DNA from: Streptomyces sp. Ru73
Lineage (GTDB): Bacteria > Actinomycetota > Actinomycetes > Streptomycetales > Streptomycetaceae
Length of the DNA: 64,000 nucleotides
Reading direction: 5' to 3'
Assembly: GCF_002920575.1 (NCBI RefSeq)
Contig: NZ_PQSQ01000003.1
Span: 62,001-126,000, forward strand
Part shown: piece after piece, positions 9,110 through 16,643 of the stretch
Layout: each line of letters opens with the position of its first letter
How positions within the stretch are numbered: position 1 is the first letter of the stretch
Program-made: the position numbers and the translations under genes
Notes under the pieces: model-generated
Told to the model about the DNA's origin: nothing
What the model saw: only the letters and a program-made list of their open reading frames with translations
The model's database searches: none

Positions 9110-9331
9110 TTAGGACCAGGCCAATTCCGCGCGCACGACGGGTGGGAGGACACCTGCCTGGCCGTCCTCGATGATGTATACCGCACCCTTCTCCATCTCG
9201 GTGAGGGCTACGATCCGAGCGATGTGGTGGGCGTAGGGCCAGTCCGGGTTGACTGCGAGGTAGACGGGAAGTTGGGGATCGGCGGCTTGGAGCTGGCGGA
9301 TCAGCTGCCCGACCGTGAGGGCGTTCGACAC
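9110..9331 (-). CDS. Small hypothetical protein (73 aa)
   Basis: The GTG start at 9331 follows a perfect AGGAGG, five bases away. The product begins with VGQLIRQLQAADPQLPVYLA and continues NPDWPYAHHIARIVAL. This resembles a small protein seen in Streptomyces elements and actinophages, built as V-x-x-L-I-x-x-L-x-x-x-D-P-x-x-P-V. Function unknown. It is the first gene on the minus strand left of the IS630 remnant and has its own upstream region of about 500 bases. Confidence 0.65.
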   Translation of the reverse strand: MSNALTVGQLIRQLQAADPQLPVYLAVNPDWPYAHHIARIVALTEMEKGAVYIIEDGQAGVLPPVVRAELAWS

Positions 9332-9879
9332 GGAAACCTCCTGGAGAAGACGATGGGTTGGGGCGTTCGGCTCAGAGGAGAACGGCGGGCAGTGCGGCCT
9401 GTCTGACCCCGGTGACCTGCGCGTTGGACGTCACGAGCATTCCCTTCGTTGACCTGCACTGCATTTTTTGAGCTGTCCGTACGTTGACTTGGATTGGGAG
9501 CGTCATTCCAGTCCGCTGGCGGGGTGTGCGTCTGCCACAGGCGAACTCGACGTGCGGACGGGCGGACAGAAACCTCGTTCGGGAATGAAGCGGGTGTCCT
9601 GGGACTGAGCCCGGGGCGAACGAGACGAAGGGGCAGTGGTGACACGGACGAGCAGTGCGGATTCCGCAAGAGCGTCGACAATGCCGAGGCGGTCTCTGCG
9701 GGACGGCCACGCGTAGCAGGCGGAGGTCGGAATGGAGCTGACGGTCGAAGAGCTGACTGCCCCCCCTCGCCCAGCCCAGCCGATCTGCTCGTCGGAGTCG
9801 GATTCGTTTAGGCCGTTGAGCGGTGCGGACCCAAGTCGTTGCGTCCCTCACAACTACTGACTTTGTTGGCGAGATGTCG
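9332..9879. other. Intergenic region next to IS630 remnant
   Basis: No convincing gene is visible. The stretch between the small gene at 9331 and the IS630 transposase stop at 9880 contains a T6 tract near 9465. It should include the outer end of the IS630 remnant and the promoter of the 9331 gene. No terminal inverted repeat could be fixed by eye. Confidence 0.4.
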
Positions 9880-10430
9880 TCAGTGGGTTGTAGGTGCTGG
9901 AAGCCCGGTGGCTGTGAGGCACCCGTCGATGAGGTCGCTGCGGTACTGGATCTTGCGAAGACCATGGCGAGGGTGCCGGACGAACCCGTCGGGGTCGGTG
10001 AAGGCGGTGTTGTCCTGAGAACTGCGCCGTAGCAGGTACCAGAGGCCCTCGACGGGATTCAGATCGGGTGCGTAGGGCGGCAGGTAGAAGACGGTGGTCC
10101 AGTCCTGCTCGGCGATGAAGTCGCGTATGCCGGCGGCGCGGTGGGCGTTGAGAATTCCTCAGACGAGAACGAGTGAGGACCGAGCTGGCGGTAAGCCTGG
10201 ATCAGCAGGTCACGGAAGTCGGCCCGGGGGATGTTGCGGCGCTCTTTTGTCTGGTGGCCCTTGTGGAACTTGGGCCGGCAGATCAGGCGGGAGCGTTCGC
10301 CTGGCTCGTAGCAGGCCAGCGTGGCGATGGAGACGCGGCAGTGGGACCGCCGGCGGACGCGTACTACGGGCGTGTGACCGCGCCTGGAGTGGCTCGGGCG
10401 GGTGTGAGAAGGATCGCGTGGTGGCCGCAG
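9880..10430 (-). pseudogene. IS630-family transposase remnant, frameshifted and 5' truncated
   Basis: Homology starts abruptly near 10430 with RPPRDPSHTRPSHSRRGHTP and continues RLICRPKFHKGHQTKERR up to QAYRQLG near 10180. There a two-base insertion changes frame. The second frame reads LVLV, then a TGA where these transposases have Trp, then ILNAHRAAGIRDFIAEQDW, YLPPYAPDLNPVEGLW and GLRKIQYRSDLIDGCL, ending at 9880. The family's D-N after V-W is replaced by Gly-Ile, so the second catalytic Asp of the DDE triad is lost. The N-terminal third is absent. The element is thus dead several times over. Its missing end coincides with the 3' end of the winged-helix gene at 10431. Confidence 0.8.
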
Positions 10431-11121
10431 CAGTGAGGGAGGACTGGCGGGCGGCGCGTGCCAGGTTCGCCTCAGCAGAGTGCTGGTGGGACTGCGTTGT
10501 TGTGTCATTTGTCTGGCTGCGGCGGCCCCAGACGTGCAGCTCGGCGTACACCGCCCCCAGACCTCGTGCGGCGGGGGTGAGGTCATAGGCGAAGTGCTCC
10601 TCGGGGCCAAGGCGGGTCACGAGGCCGTCGTCGAGGAGTTGTCGGGTGCGGTAGTGGAAGGACCCGGTTGCCATGCCGGCGGCCTCACGCAGCGCGCCGG
10701 GCCGCAACGGTCCATGTTGTTCCAGCGCGGTGAGTACCTCGACGGCGCCCCTGCCGCGCAGCCGCGCCAGTGCATCCTCGACCCGGTCCGGCCCCTTCCA
10801 GGAGGTGGCGCGCGCCTCGTAGTGCCGCGCGTGCCAGGAGGCGAGGGCGCGGTGGACGGGCCGGGCATCCTGGCCCAGGCGGGAGACCGCGTAGCAGCCG
10901 CGCTCGGGCTTGATCAGCAGGCCGCTGGACTGCATGCGCACCAGGACCTGATGGAGGGTTGGCATGTTCAGCCACGGCAGGGCGGAGGCCAGCTGCTGCG
11001 ATCGCAGGTGACCGCGTTCGCACAGCGTCTCCAGCGTCCAGGAGGTCCACAGGGGAGCGAGCACGCCGACGGCGTGGTGAATCGGCTCCAGGCGGACGGG
11101 CACGGAAGTGGGGTGCTGCAT
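10210..11121 (-). CDS. Two-domain winged-helix regulator, 3' end overrun by IS630 remnant
   Basis: Starting at the ATG at 11121, the first ~105 residues resemble an HxlR/ArsR-like winged helix (TLETLCERGHLRSQQLASAL, LHQVLVRMQSSGLL). A second winged helix follows around residues 120-195 (GAVEVLTALEQHGPLRPGAL, HYRTRQLLDDGLV). A transcription-factor role is therefore likely. From about 10430 downward the frame lies on top of the IS630 remnant in another frame, so the last ~74 codons are not native. The protein may be shortened or unstable. It is the last gene of the transfer operon, 20 bases after the DUF317 gene, and could have regulated it. The target is unknown. Confidence 0.65.
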   Translation of the reverse strand: MQHPTSVPVRLEPIHHAVGVLAPLWTSWTLETLCERGHLRSQQLASALPWLNMPTLHQVLVRMQSSGLLIKPERGCYAVSRLGQDARPVHRALASWHARHYEARATSWKGPDRVEDALARLRGRGAVEVLTALEQHGPLRPGALREAAGMATGSFHYRTRQLLDDGLVTRLGPEEHFAYDLTPAARGLGAVYAELHVWGRRSQTNDTTTQSHQHSAEANLARAARQSSLTAAATTRSFSHPPEPLQARSHARSTRPPAVPLPRLHRHAGLLRARRTLPPDLPAQVPQGPPDKRAPQHPPGRLP

Positions 11122-11141
11122 GGGGTTCCTCGGGAAGATGG

Positions 11142-12053
11142 TCAACGACGCGATCGGGAAGGCGTTCGTGCAGATGTGTCGGTACGGTTCGCCGCGGCGG
11201 GCGTGGCACGCGGCTGCGGACGGGCGTGTGCGGTGCGCAGGCGGGCGGCATGAGCCCGCTTGGCGCCGGGTCGGCTGCGCTGTGCACGCTGTACGGCGGC
11301 GGTGACCGCCGCCTGCTTGGCCTCCAGCGGAGTGGGAGCCCGCGGGGGCGAGGGGGCCTCGGCCTTCACCGGTTCGAGGCGCACCAGGTGCTCGATGTCG
11401 CGGTGGAGCATGTGCCGTTCCCGTACGACGGGGGTGGGGTCGCTCATGGCGGCTGCGGTGGCGGCGATGAGGTGGTGCGGGGTGCCGACGGTGAAGGACG
11501 CCTCCGCGCGGGTGTCCCATCCGCGCGGTCCGGCCCACAGGAGCACTCGCTCGTCCAGGCGGCCGTAGCTGTGGCGGTCGATGGACGCCCCGGCCTGGTG
11601 GTCGGGGGCGAGGATCTCCACCGTGCCGCGCTCGGCCGGGCCGTGTGTCCACCCGGCGTCGAGCAGGGGCTGAATGCTGTCGGCCCAGTCCACCGATGAC
11701 GGCGTGAGGAACCGGTCGCTCTCGGGTGCCCAGTCGTTGGCGAGGGCTGCGGTGAGGCCGGCGACGATCTCGGGCGGGAAGGCGTGGTTGAAGGTCGCCT
11801 GCCAGCGGGGTGGCGAGACGGCGTCCTGGGCTGCGGTGATCTTCCACAGGTCGTAGTCGTCGCCGAACCAGCCGATCTTGATGCGGTGGTCGGGGGAGGT
11901 GACGAGGAGCTGGCAGGGGCCGTCGTCGAAGGTGTGGTGAGGCCAGTGGGCGACCGGCTCGAAGCCAGGATCCCCCGCGTAGCCGGAGCTGGCGAGGTAG
12001 CGGGGCGTGACGCGGTACTCGCTCCAGTGCTCGATGTCGTACTCGGTGGGCAT
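11142..12053 (-). CDS. DUF317 domain protein
   Basis: The frame is open from 12290, but the product begins at the ATG at 12053 (PTEYDIEHWSEYRVTPRYLA). Two repeats follow the DUF317 pattern: first VTPRYLASSGYAG, then HWPHHTFDDGPCQLLVTSPD and KIGWFGDD; then FLTPSSVDWADSIQPLLDAG with ERGTVEILAPDHQAG. DUF317 (PF03771) proteins are small element-borne proteins of unknown function, common in Streptomyces integrative elements. The C-terminal ~70 residues are Ala/Arg-rich and probably disordered. The gene lies 34 bases after the RelE-like gene in the same operon. Confidence 0.8.
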   Translation of the reverse strand: MPTEYDIEHWSEYRVTPRYLASSGYAGDPGFEPVAHWPHHTFDDGPCQLLVTSPDHRIKIGWFGDDYDLWKITAAQDAVSPPRWQATFNHAFPPEIVAGLTAALANDWAPESDRFLTPSSVDWADSIQPLLDAGWTHGPAERGTVEILAPDHQAGASIDRHSYGRLDERVLLWAGPRGWDTRAEASFTVGTPHHLIAATAAAMSDPTPVVRERHMLHRDIEHLVRLEPVKAEAPSPPRAPTPLEAKQAAVTAAVQRAQRSRPGAKRAHAARLRTAHARPQPRATPAAANRTDTSARTPSRSRR

Positions 12054-12087
12054 AGGGAAGGTTTCTCTCGGGTACGCCGTTGCGCTG

Positions 12088-12552
12088 TCAGCGCTGGCGG
12101 CGGGGAAGTTGCTGGGGCGGGGCGGTCTCGGCAGCCGTTGCCGCCCCCTGGCTGGGAGCGAAGTCGACCTGGGTGGTGCGGGACCGGGCGGCTCGGGCTC
12201 GATGGGCGTGCGGGGCGGCCTCCGTGTGCCGGCGCTCCCGTTGCAGCCGCCATGCCGCCGCGCGGTAGGCGGCGTGGTCCTGTCGCTCACCCATGGCCAG
12301 CAGATAGATCTCCCGTTGGTGCTGAGAGGAGGTGGGGGCGTCGCGGTACTGGATGACCATGCGCCAGCGGGTCTGGGGGTCGACGTAGACCTTGTGGCAG
12401 CCCGCCAATTCCCGTTTCAGGGCGGCGCCGCGTTCGTTGCCGTGCACCAGGTGTTGCAGTTCCAGCAGCGCCAGGTCGCGGATGTTCTCCGGTGCGTCGC
12501 GGAGGTCGGCGAGTGCGTCGGGGTGGGCGGCGAAGGCGTACCGGGCGCTCAT
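12088..12552 (-). CDS. RelE/ParE-superfamily-like protein
   Basis: A 154-residue protein. Residues 1-100 (RYAFAAHPDALADLRDAP, LKRELAGCHKVYVDPQTRW, RMVIQYRD, REIYLLAMGERQDHAAYRAA) follow the RelE/ParE toxin fold order: a helix pair, then a beta-sheet with basic residues and a final R...Y element. RelE toxins cleave mRNA in the ribosome. No antitoxin gene is adjacent, so it may be a structural relative with an element function. Its ATG overlaps the stop of the upstream gene as TGATG (12550-12554), which indicates translational coupling. The last ~50 residues are Ala/Arg-rich and lie outside the fold. Confidence 0.65.
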   Translation of the reverse strand: MSARYAFAAHPDALADLRDAPENIRDLALLELQHLVHGNERGAALKRELAGCHKVYVDPQTRWRMVIQYRDAPTSSQHQREIYLLAMGERQDHAAYRAAAWRLQRERRHTEAAPHAHRARAARSRTTQVDFAPSQGAATAAETAPPQQLPRRQR

Positions 12553-13340
12553 CAGCGACCGCCCCTGGTACGGATCGTGCTGGGGGCGGGTGGCGAGGCA
12601 GTGCCACCGGGCGGTGTGGTCGGGCTGGGGCCGGGCGGTGCGGCTGTGGTGGACCGGGCGCGGGCGGCTGCCGCCCGACGCCCGAGGCCAGCCTGCGGCT
12701 CGCGGGTGAGAGGGAGTGAAGTGTTGCGGGTGCGCATCCAGGTGTCGGCGGCTTCGGCGGTGGGGAAGGCGCCTTCGCGCACGGTGTAGGTGGCGAAGGA
12801 GGGCACGGTCTCTTCGAGGAAGATCCGGTAGGGGGTGTCGGCCGCGTCGGGGTGGTGGTCGTAGAGCAGGGTGCTGACCTGGATGCCCTCGGCGTTGTTG
12901 CCAGGGTTGTCGGTGTAGTGGGACAGGAGCGTGTACCGGCCCTCGGGGTGGTGGCGCAGCTGATCCTCCAGGCGGGCGGTGAGGGCGTCGGCCGGGCGCG
13001 GGCCCACCGAGCCGTCCGGCTCGATCGCCTCGGCCGGGCAGCCCCGGTGGATGAGCCAGTGCTGGGTGAGGGGGACGGTGGGTCGGCGGGCGGCATCGAA
13101 GGTGAACGTGCCGGTGTTCAGGTCGCGTTCGATGTGTATGGCGAGGTATTCGGCGGTGCCGGGGATGTCCCAGATGGCGGCGCCGTCGTAGAGCAGCAGG
13201 TAACTGTGCCGCCCGTCGGGGGTGTGGTGGGCGGCCAGTCCCGCGTAGGTGTCGTCGCCGAGGGTGACCCAGTGGAAGTCGTCCTCGACGCGGCCGGAGG
13301 CGGGTTGGAAGCCGTCGAGGCGGTAGTCGGGCGCGGCCAT
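12552..13340 (-). CDS. Element-associated hypothetical protein (262 aa)
   Basis: The start is the ATG at 13340, one base after the stop of the DUF4913 gene, though the frame is open upstream. The sequence contains two similar-looking segments: FHWVTLGDDTYAGLAAHH with YLLLYDGAAIWDI, and ALTARLEDQLRHHPEGRYTL with FLEETVPSFATYTVREGAFP. The second ends in EAADTWMRTRN, a domain-like unit. The tail after residue 215 is Pro/Arg/Thr-rich. I recognise it as a protein regularly found between DUF4913 and RelE-like genes in Streptomyces elements, but I know no function. The stop overlaps the RelE-like start. Confidence 0.65.
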   Translation of the reverse strand: MAAPDYRLDGFQPASGRVEDDFHWVTLGDDTYAGLAAHHTPDGRHSYLLLYDGAAIWDIPGTAEYLAIHIERDLNTGTFTFDAARRPTVPLTQHWLIHRGCPAEAIEPDGSVGPRPADALTARLEDQLRHHPEGRYTLLSHYTDNPGNNAEGIQVSTLLYDHHPDAADTPYRIFLEETVPSFATYTVREGAFPTAEAADTWMRTRNTSLPLTREPQAGLGRRAAAARARSTTAAPPGPSPTTPPGGTASPPAPSTIRTRGGR

Positions 13341-13341
13341 G

Positions 13342-13920
13342 TCAGCTCCTGTTCGCAGCCGTCTCGGGGCCGGGCAGCAGGCGGTGGTTCGGCCGTGTGC
13401 GGCTGGTGGTGCAGGCACCGAACGGCCCGTCCGGCGCTCGGAGCTGGAGGAGGGCCGGGTCGAGGTGGTCGCGGTGCCAGGTGGAGGGCCCGGCGAGGCC
13501 GGCCTCGGTGTCGGTGTACTGCTGCCAGGCCAGCCACAGCGCATGCAGCCGCGCAACGGCTTCCGGGTGCTCGGTCCACCGGTGGCACCAGGGGCGGCTG
13601 GCGGTGATCTCGCGCCCGTAGACCGGCAGCAGCAGGTCGTCCACCCAGGTCGCGAGCGCCGCCAGCTCCGTGGCGTAGGCGCGGCCTTCGAGGGTGAGGA
13701 TGAAGGAGGAGGACGGCCCCTGGAAGCCGTCCTCCTTCGCTGATGTTGAGGTGGCTTCCCTCGGCTCGTCCTCCGGCGCGAGTTGTTCATCGGTGAGACG
13801 GGCGAGGGTCTCGGCCTGCTGCTGGCTCTTTGCCACCAGCGCGCTGACGGTGGCCACGAGGTCGTCCACGTCGTGGTCCGGTATCCGCACCGGGCCGTCG
13901 TTCTCGGCGGTCCCCGACAT
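13342..13920 (-). CDS. DUF4913 family protein
   Basis: The C-terminal half matches the DUF4913 signature: LAALATWVDDLLLPVYGREI, then RPWCHRWTEHPEAVARLHAL, WLAWQQYTDTEAGLAGPSTW and HRDHLDPALLQLRAPDGPF, ending in ACTTSRTRPNHRLL. The N-terminal 80 residues are acidic and contain a possible coiled coil (VSALVAKSQQQAETLARL). DUF4913 is widespread in Streptomyces integrative elements and phages; its function is unknown, and the W/H/P-rich core suggests a structural role. The gene is followed after one base by the next operon gene. Confidence 0.8.
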   Translation of the reverse strand: MSGTAENDGPVRIPDHDVDDLVATVSALVAKSQQQAETLARLTDEQLAPEDEPREATSTSAKEDGFQGPSSSFILTLEGRAYATELAALATWVDDLLLPVYGREITASRPWCHRWTEHPEAVARLHALWLAWQQYTDTEAGLAGPSTWHRDHLDPALLQLRAPDGPFGACTTSRTRPNHRLLPGPETAANRS

Positions 13921-14014
13921 CGATGCCCCTTTCTGACTCGGGTGGTTGGGTGTCGAGGATCCGCAGAGAACGCGGTTTGGTCCGGCCGGGAAGCAGGGTG
14001 TAGAAGGGGCCGTC

Positions 14015-15179
14015 TCAGCCGTGCGCGCGGTGGTGGCAGGCTGGTATGGGCGGGGCCAGGAGACGCAGGGCCTGGGCGGCTTGGTGCGGGAGGACCCCGT
14101 TGCCCAGCGCCGCGAGTTGAGCCGGTCGCCCGAGCCCTGGGGTGGCGGTTACCCAGCCGTCCTCAAGGCCCTGCATCCACTCCACGAACCGGGGTGCGAG
14201 AAGGCCTGCCGCATCGGTCGGCGTCGGTGCCGGGCGGAAGATCTTCTCCCATCGGGCGATGGCGCCTGCGTACCGTCCCCAGGCTCCGGCGGGTTCTCGG
14301 TCAGCAGCGAGGCGTCGAAGAGCGTCGCCATCGGCTGTTCCAGAGCCACGGGCCCGGCCGTGGAGCGCTGGTGCCGTTGAGCCGCCGCAGAGGGGAGGGG
14401 CAGGTTGCTGCTGCGGTGGCGTTGGCGCGGCGAGCCCTTGGCCCCGTCGGACGCCACCGGAGTGGGCAGGAGCCACTCGATCTCGTCGGCCAGGTTCGGG
14501 CCGTGTCCGCCTTCCTTGCGTTTCGATGGGTGTTGGCTGCCGCCGTTGGTGGCGAGGTTGCTGGTCGGCGTCTTCAGCAACGGCCCCGTGTCGCCAGGCG
14601 GTGAGGAAGAGGCGTTCACGCCGGTGTGGGGCTCCGACGTCGCTGGCGCGTAGCACGCACCAGCGTGCATCACGCCCGAGGTCGGCCAGGGAGCCGAGTA
14701 CGGCACCCAATGCCCGCACAGCAGGCCGGCCTGCGCCGTCTCCCAGACACCACGGGCAGGGTTCCACCTCGCCAGGGGCAGTGGCGGGGGAGGTGAGGAG
14801 TCCTCGTACGTTTTCGATCACCACCAGGCAGGGATCAAGGGCCTCGATGGCACGCACCACGTGGTGCCACAGCCCGGAACGATTTCCTTCCAGCAGGCCG
14901 GTCCGGCGGCCGGCGACCGAGACGTCTTTGACAGGGGAACCCCGCGGTCAGGACGCACACCCGCGGCACGTCGGCCCACCGGATCGTGGTGATGTCACCG
15001 AGATTGGGCACGCCGGGCCAGTGGCGGGCCAAAATACGGGCGGCTCCGGGATCGGTCTCGGCGTGCCAGGCGAGAGAGCCACCGAGGGCAGCCTGGACGC
15101 CCAGGTCCAGGCCGCCGTAGCCGGAGCACAGACTGCCGATCGGCCACCGGGAGTCGGGCACTGTTGGATCACCGTGCAC
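14015..15179 (-). pseudogene. C5 cytosine DNA methyltransferase, broken by a frameshift
   Basis: Motif I is SLCSGYGGLDLGVQAALGG, the substrate loop is HAETDPGAARIL, and the catalytic loop is LTAGFPCQ. Directly after PCQ, at 14927-14929, an extra A (AAA on the minus strand) shifts the frame. Removing one A restores DVSVAGRRTGLLEGNRSGLW and then motif VI VIENVRG, motif VIII-like GAPHRRERLFLTAW and motif X LGNGVLPHQAAQAL. Total length would be about 388 residues, normal for the family. Between about 14600 and 14280 a different frame (LLKTPTSNLATNGG, EWLLPTPVASDG) also looks family-like, so more indels are possible. The start is taken as GTG 15179, overlapping the DnaB-N gene. The enzyme would methylate cytosine to protect element DNA. 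Confidence 0.75.
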
Positions 15180-16359
15180 GTGCGGCCCCGGGCTTGGTGG
15201 AGGGGGAGGGCGCCGGTGCGGTCGCTGCTGAGGCGTGAGGCACAACGTTGCCTGGTTGCGGCGGGCGGCTGCGGGCGCGGGCAGCGGCGACTTGCGCCGG
15301 AGGCGGCTCGGTGGACGTCTCCGTCTGGGCTGGGGCGGTACCGGGGCCGGCGTCGGCGGCAGCTCGGCGGTGGCGCGCCTGATCGAGGGGGGCGAGGGCG
15401 GTGCGGGCCTGGCTGATGAGCTGGCCCGGTGCCAGCGCCTCATTGCCGGCCAGGCCGCGGATGTGCTGCGCGGAGGCGGCAGCGGTGCGCAGCAGGGAGG
15501 CATCGAGGATGTGGGCGCCGAAGTAGCCGGCCGAACCCCCGGCGGCGGTGCCGCATAGGTGGCGGACGCGGTCGGCCTCCAGGGTGCCGTCGGCGAGGGC
15601 GCCGCGGCGTTGGCATTCCCACAGCACGGTGAGCTGGTCCACCGGCTCGCCCCGGTGATGCAGCGCCCCCAGCGCACGGTAGATCTGCCCGTGGCCTGGG
15701 TCGGCGAAGTCCTCCGGGCGCAGCCAGCCCACCACCTCGCCCAGTTGCCGGGGGTAGGCGGACAGCGTGCCCAGGATGCTCTCCTCATCAGCCAGAACCC
15801 GCTCGTCCACCCGAGCAGGAGCGGCGGGGGCCGCAGGTGGCGTTGCCGGTCGAGCGGCGTGGGCTTCGCTTCCCCAGCGGCGGCCGAGGTCATCGAGGAC
15901 GTCGGCCAGGACCTGGGCATGGCGCAGAGTCTCGGCGACACCCATGCCACGCTCAGTATCGGTGCGGGCGGCCTGGTGCAGGCGGACGGCGTGCTCGGCG
16001 ACGCTGCGCTGGATAGCGCCCTCCAGCACCATCCGCCCGTAGATCGGCGCGTGTGCCGGACGCGGGCAGGCCGAGGCCAGGGAGTGCATGTGGGAGGCGG
16101 TGATCCCGCGCGTATGGACACTGGCCCGTGCGAGCGTGTCGTTGACCCACGCCAGCGGAACCGGTGCGTCCGGCGGCGCCGTCGTCGCCGGGTGCGCTTC
16201 GGCACGCAGATCCAGCATGGCGGCATACAGGGCAGAGTGCGCGGGCCGGTAGAAGTGCTCCGGCCGCAGCCATTCAGACAGGCGGCCGAGCTGGCCCGGC
16301 TCCAGCAGCACTGCGCCCAGGACGGCCTGCTCGGCCTGGAACAGCGGCGTCACCGTCAC
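15169..16359 (-). CDS. Protein with two DnaB N-terminal-like domains, no ATPase
   Basis: A 396-residue protein with two copies of the replicative-helicase N-terminal fold: FQAEQAVLGAVLLEPGQLGR with RPEHFYRPAHSALYAAML, and VLADEESILGTLSAYPRQLG with RPEDFADPGHGQIYRALG. No Walker A or helicase core follows; the C-terminal ~90 residues are Pro/Ala-rich. In DnaB this domain binds primase and assembles the hexamer, so this protein may recruit or inhibit host replication proteins at the element (inference). The GTG start overlaps the preceding stop as GTGA (16356-16359). Its own stop overlaps the presumed GTG start of the methyltransferase. Confidence 0.8.
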   Translation of the reverse strand: MTVTPLFQAEQAVLGAVLLEPGQLGRLSEWLRPEHFYRPAHSALYAAMLDLRAEAHPATTAPPDAPVPLAWVNDTLARASVHTRGITASHMHSLASACPRPAHAPIYGRMVLEGAIQRSVAEHAVRLHQAARTDTERGMGVAETLRHAQVLADVLDDLGRRWGSEAHAARPATPPAAPAAPARVDERVLADEESILGTLSAYPRQLGEVVGWLRPEDFADPGHGQIYRALGALHHRGEPVDQLTVLWECQRRGALADGTLEADRVRHLCGTAAGGSAGYFGAHILDASLLRTAAASAQHIRGLAGNEALAPGQLISQARTALAPLDQARHRRAAADAGPGTAPAQTETSTEPPPAQVAAARARSRPPQPGNVVPHASAATAPAPSPSTKPGAARAR

Positions 16360-16556
16360 GCCTGCTCCATGACGGCCACGGCCCGGTTCGCTGCGGCCAG
16401 ATCAGCGGCGTGGCGGTGGAGCGCCTGCGTGAGTTCAGCGTCTGCGGGGACGGCGCCGCTGCGGGCATCGAGCCACCAGCGACCTCCCCGGTACACGGCG
16501 GCGGTATCGGCAAGCCGGTGGGACGCGTACGGGGACGGGGAGTTGAAGGAGGACAT
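16356..16556 (-). CDS. Small element protein (66 aa)
   Basis: The start is ATG 16556 with GAGGTG upstream, and the stop overlaps the GTG of the DnaB-N gene by four bases, so the two are probably translated together. The product reads YASHRLADTAAVYRGGRWWL followed by a helical region (AELTQALHRHAADLAAANRA). Function unknown. Similar-sized proteins with R-G-G-R-W-W accompany DnaB-N proteins in related elements, as far as I recall. Confidence 0.6.
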   Translation of the reverse strand: MSSFNSPSPYASHRLADTAAVYRGGRWWLDARSGAVPADAELTQALHRHAADLAAANRAVAVMEQA

Positions 16557-16643
16557 GGAACACCTCGATGGGAGACGGAAGCCAGCGGCTAGATACAGGG
16601 CTGGTGGGCCGTCTTGCCGGGGTGCGGTGTGGGGCGTGCCGCA

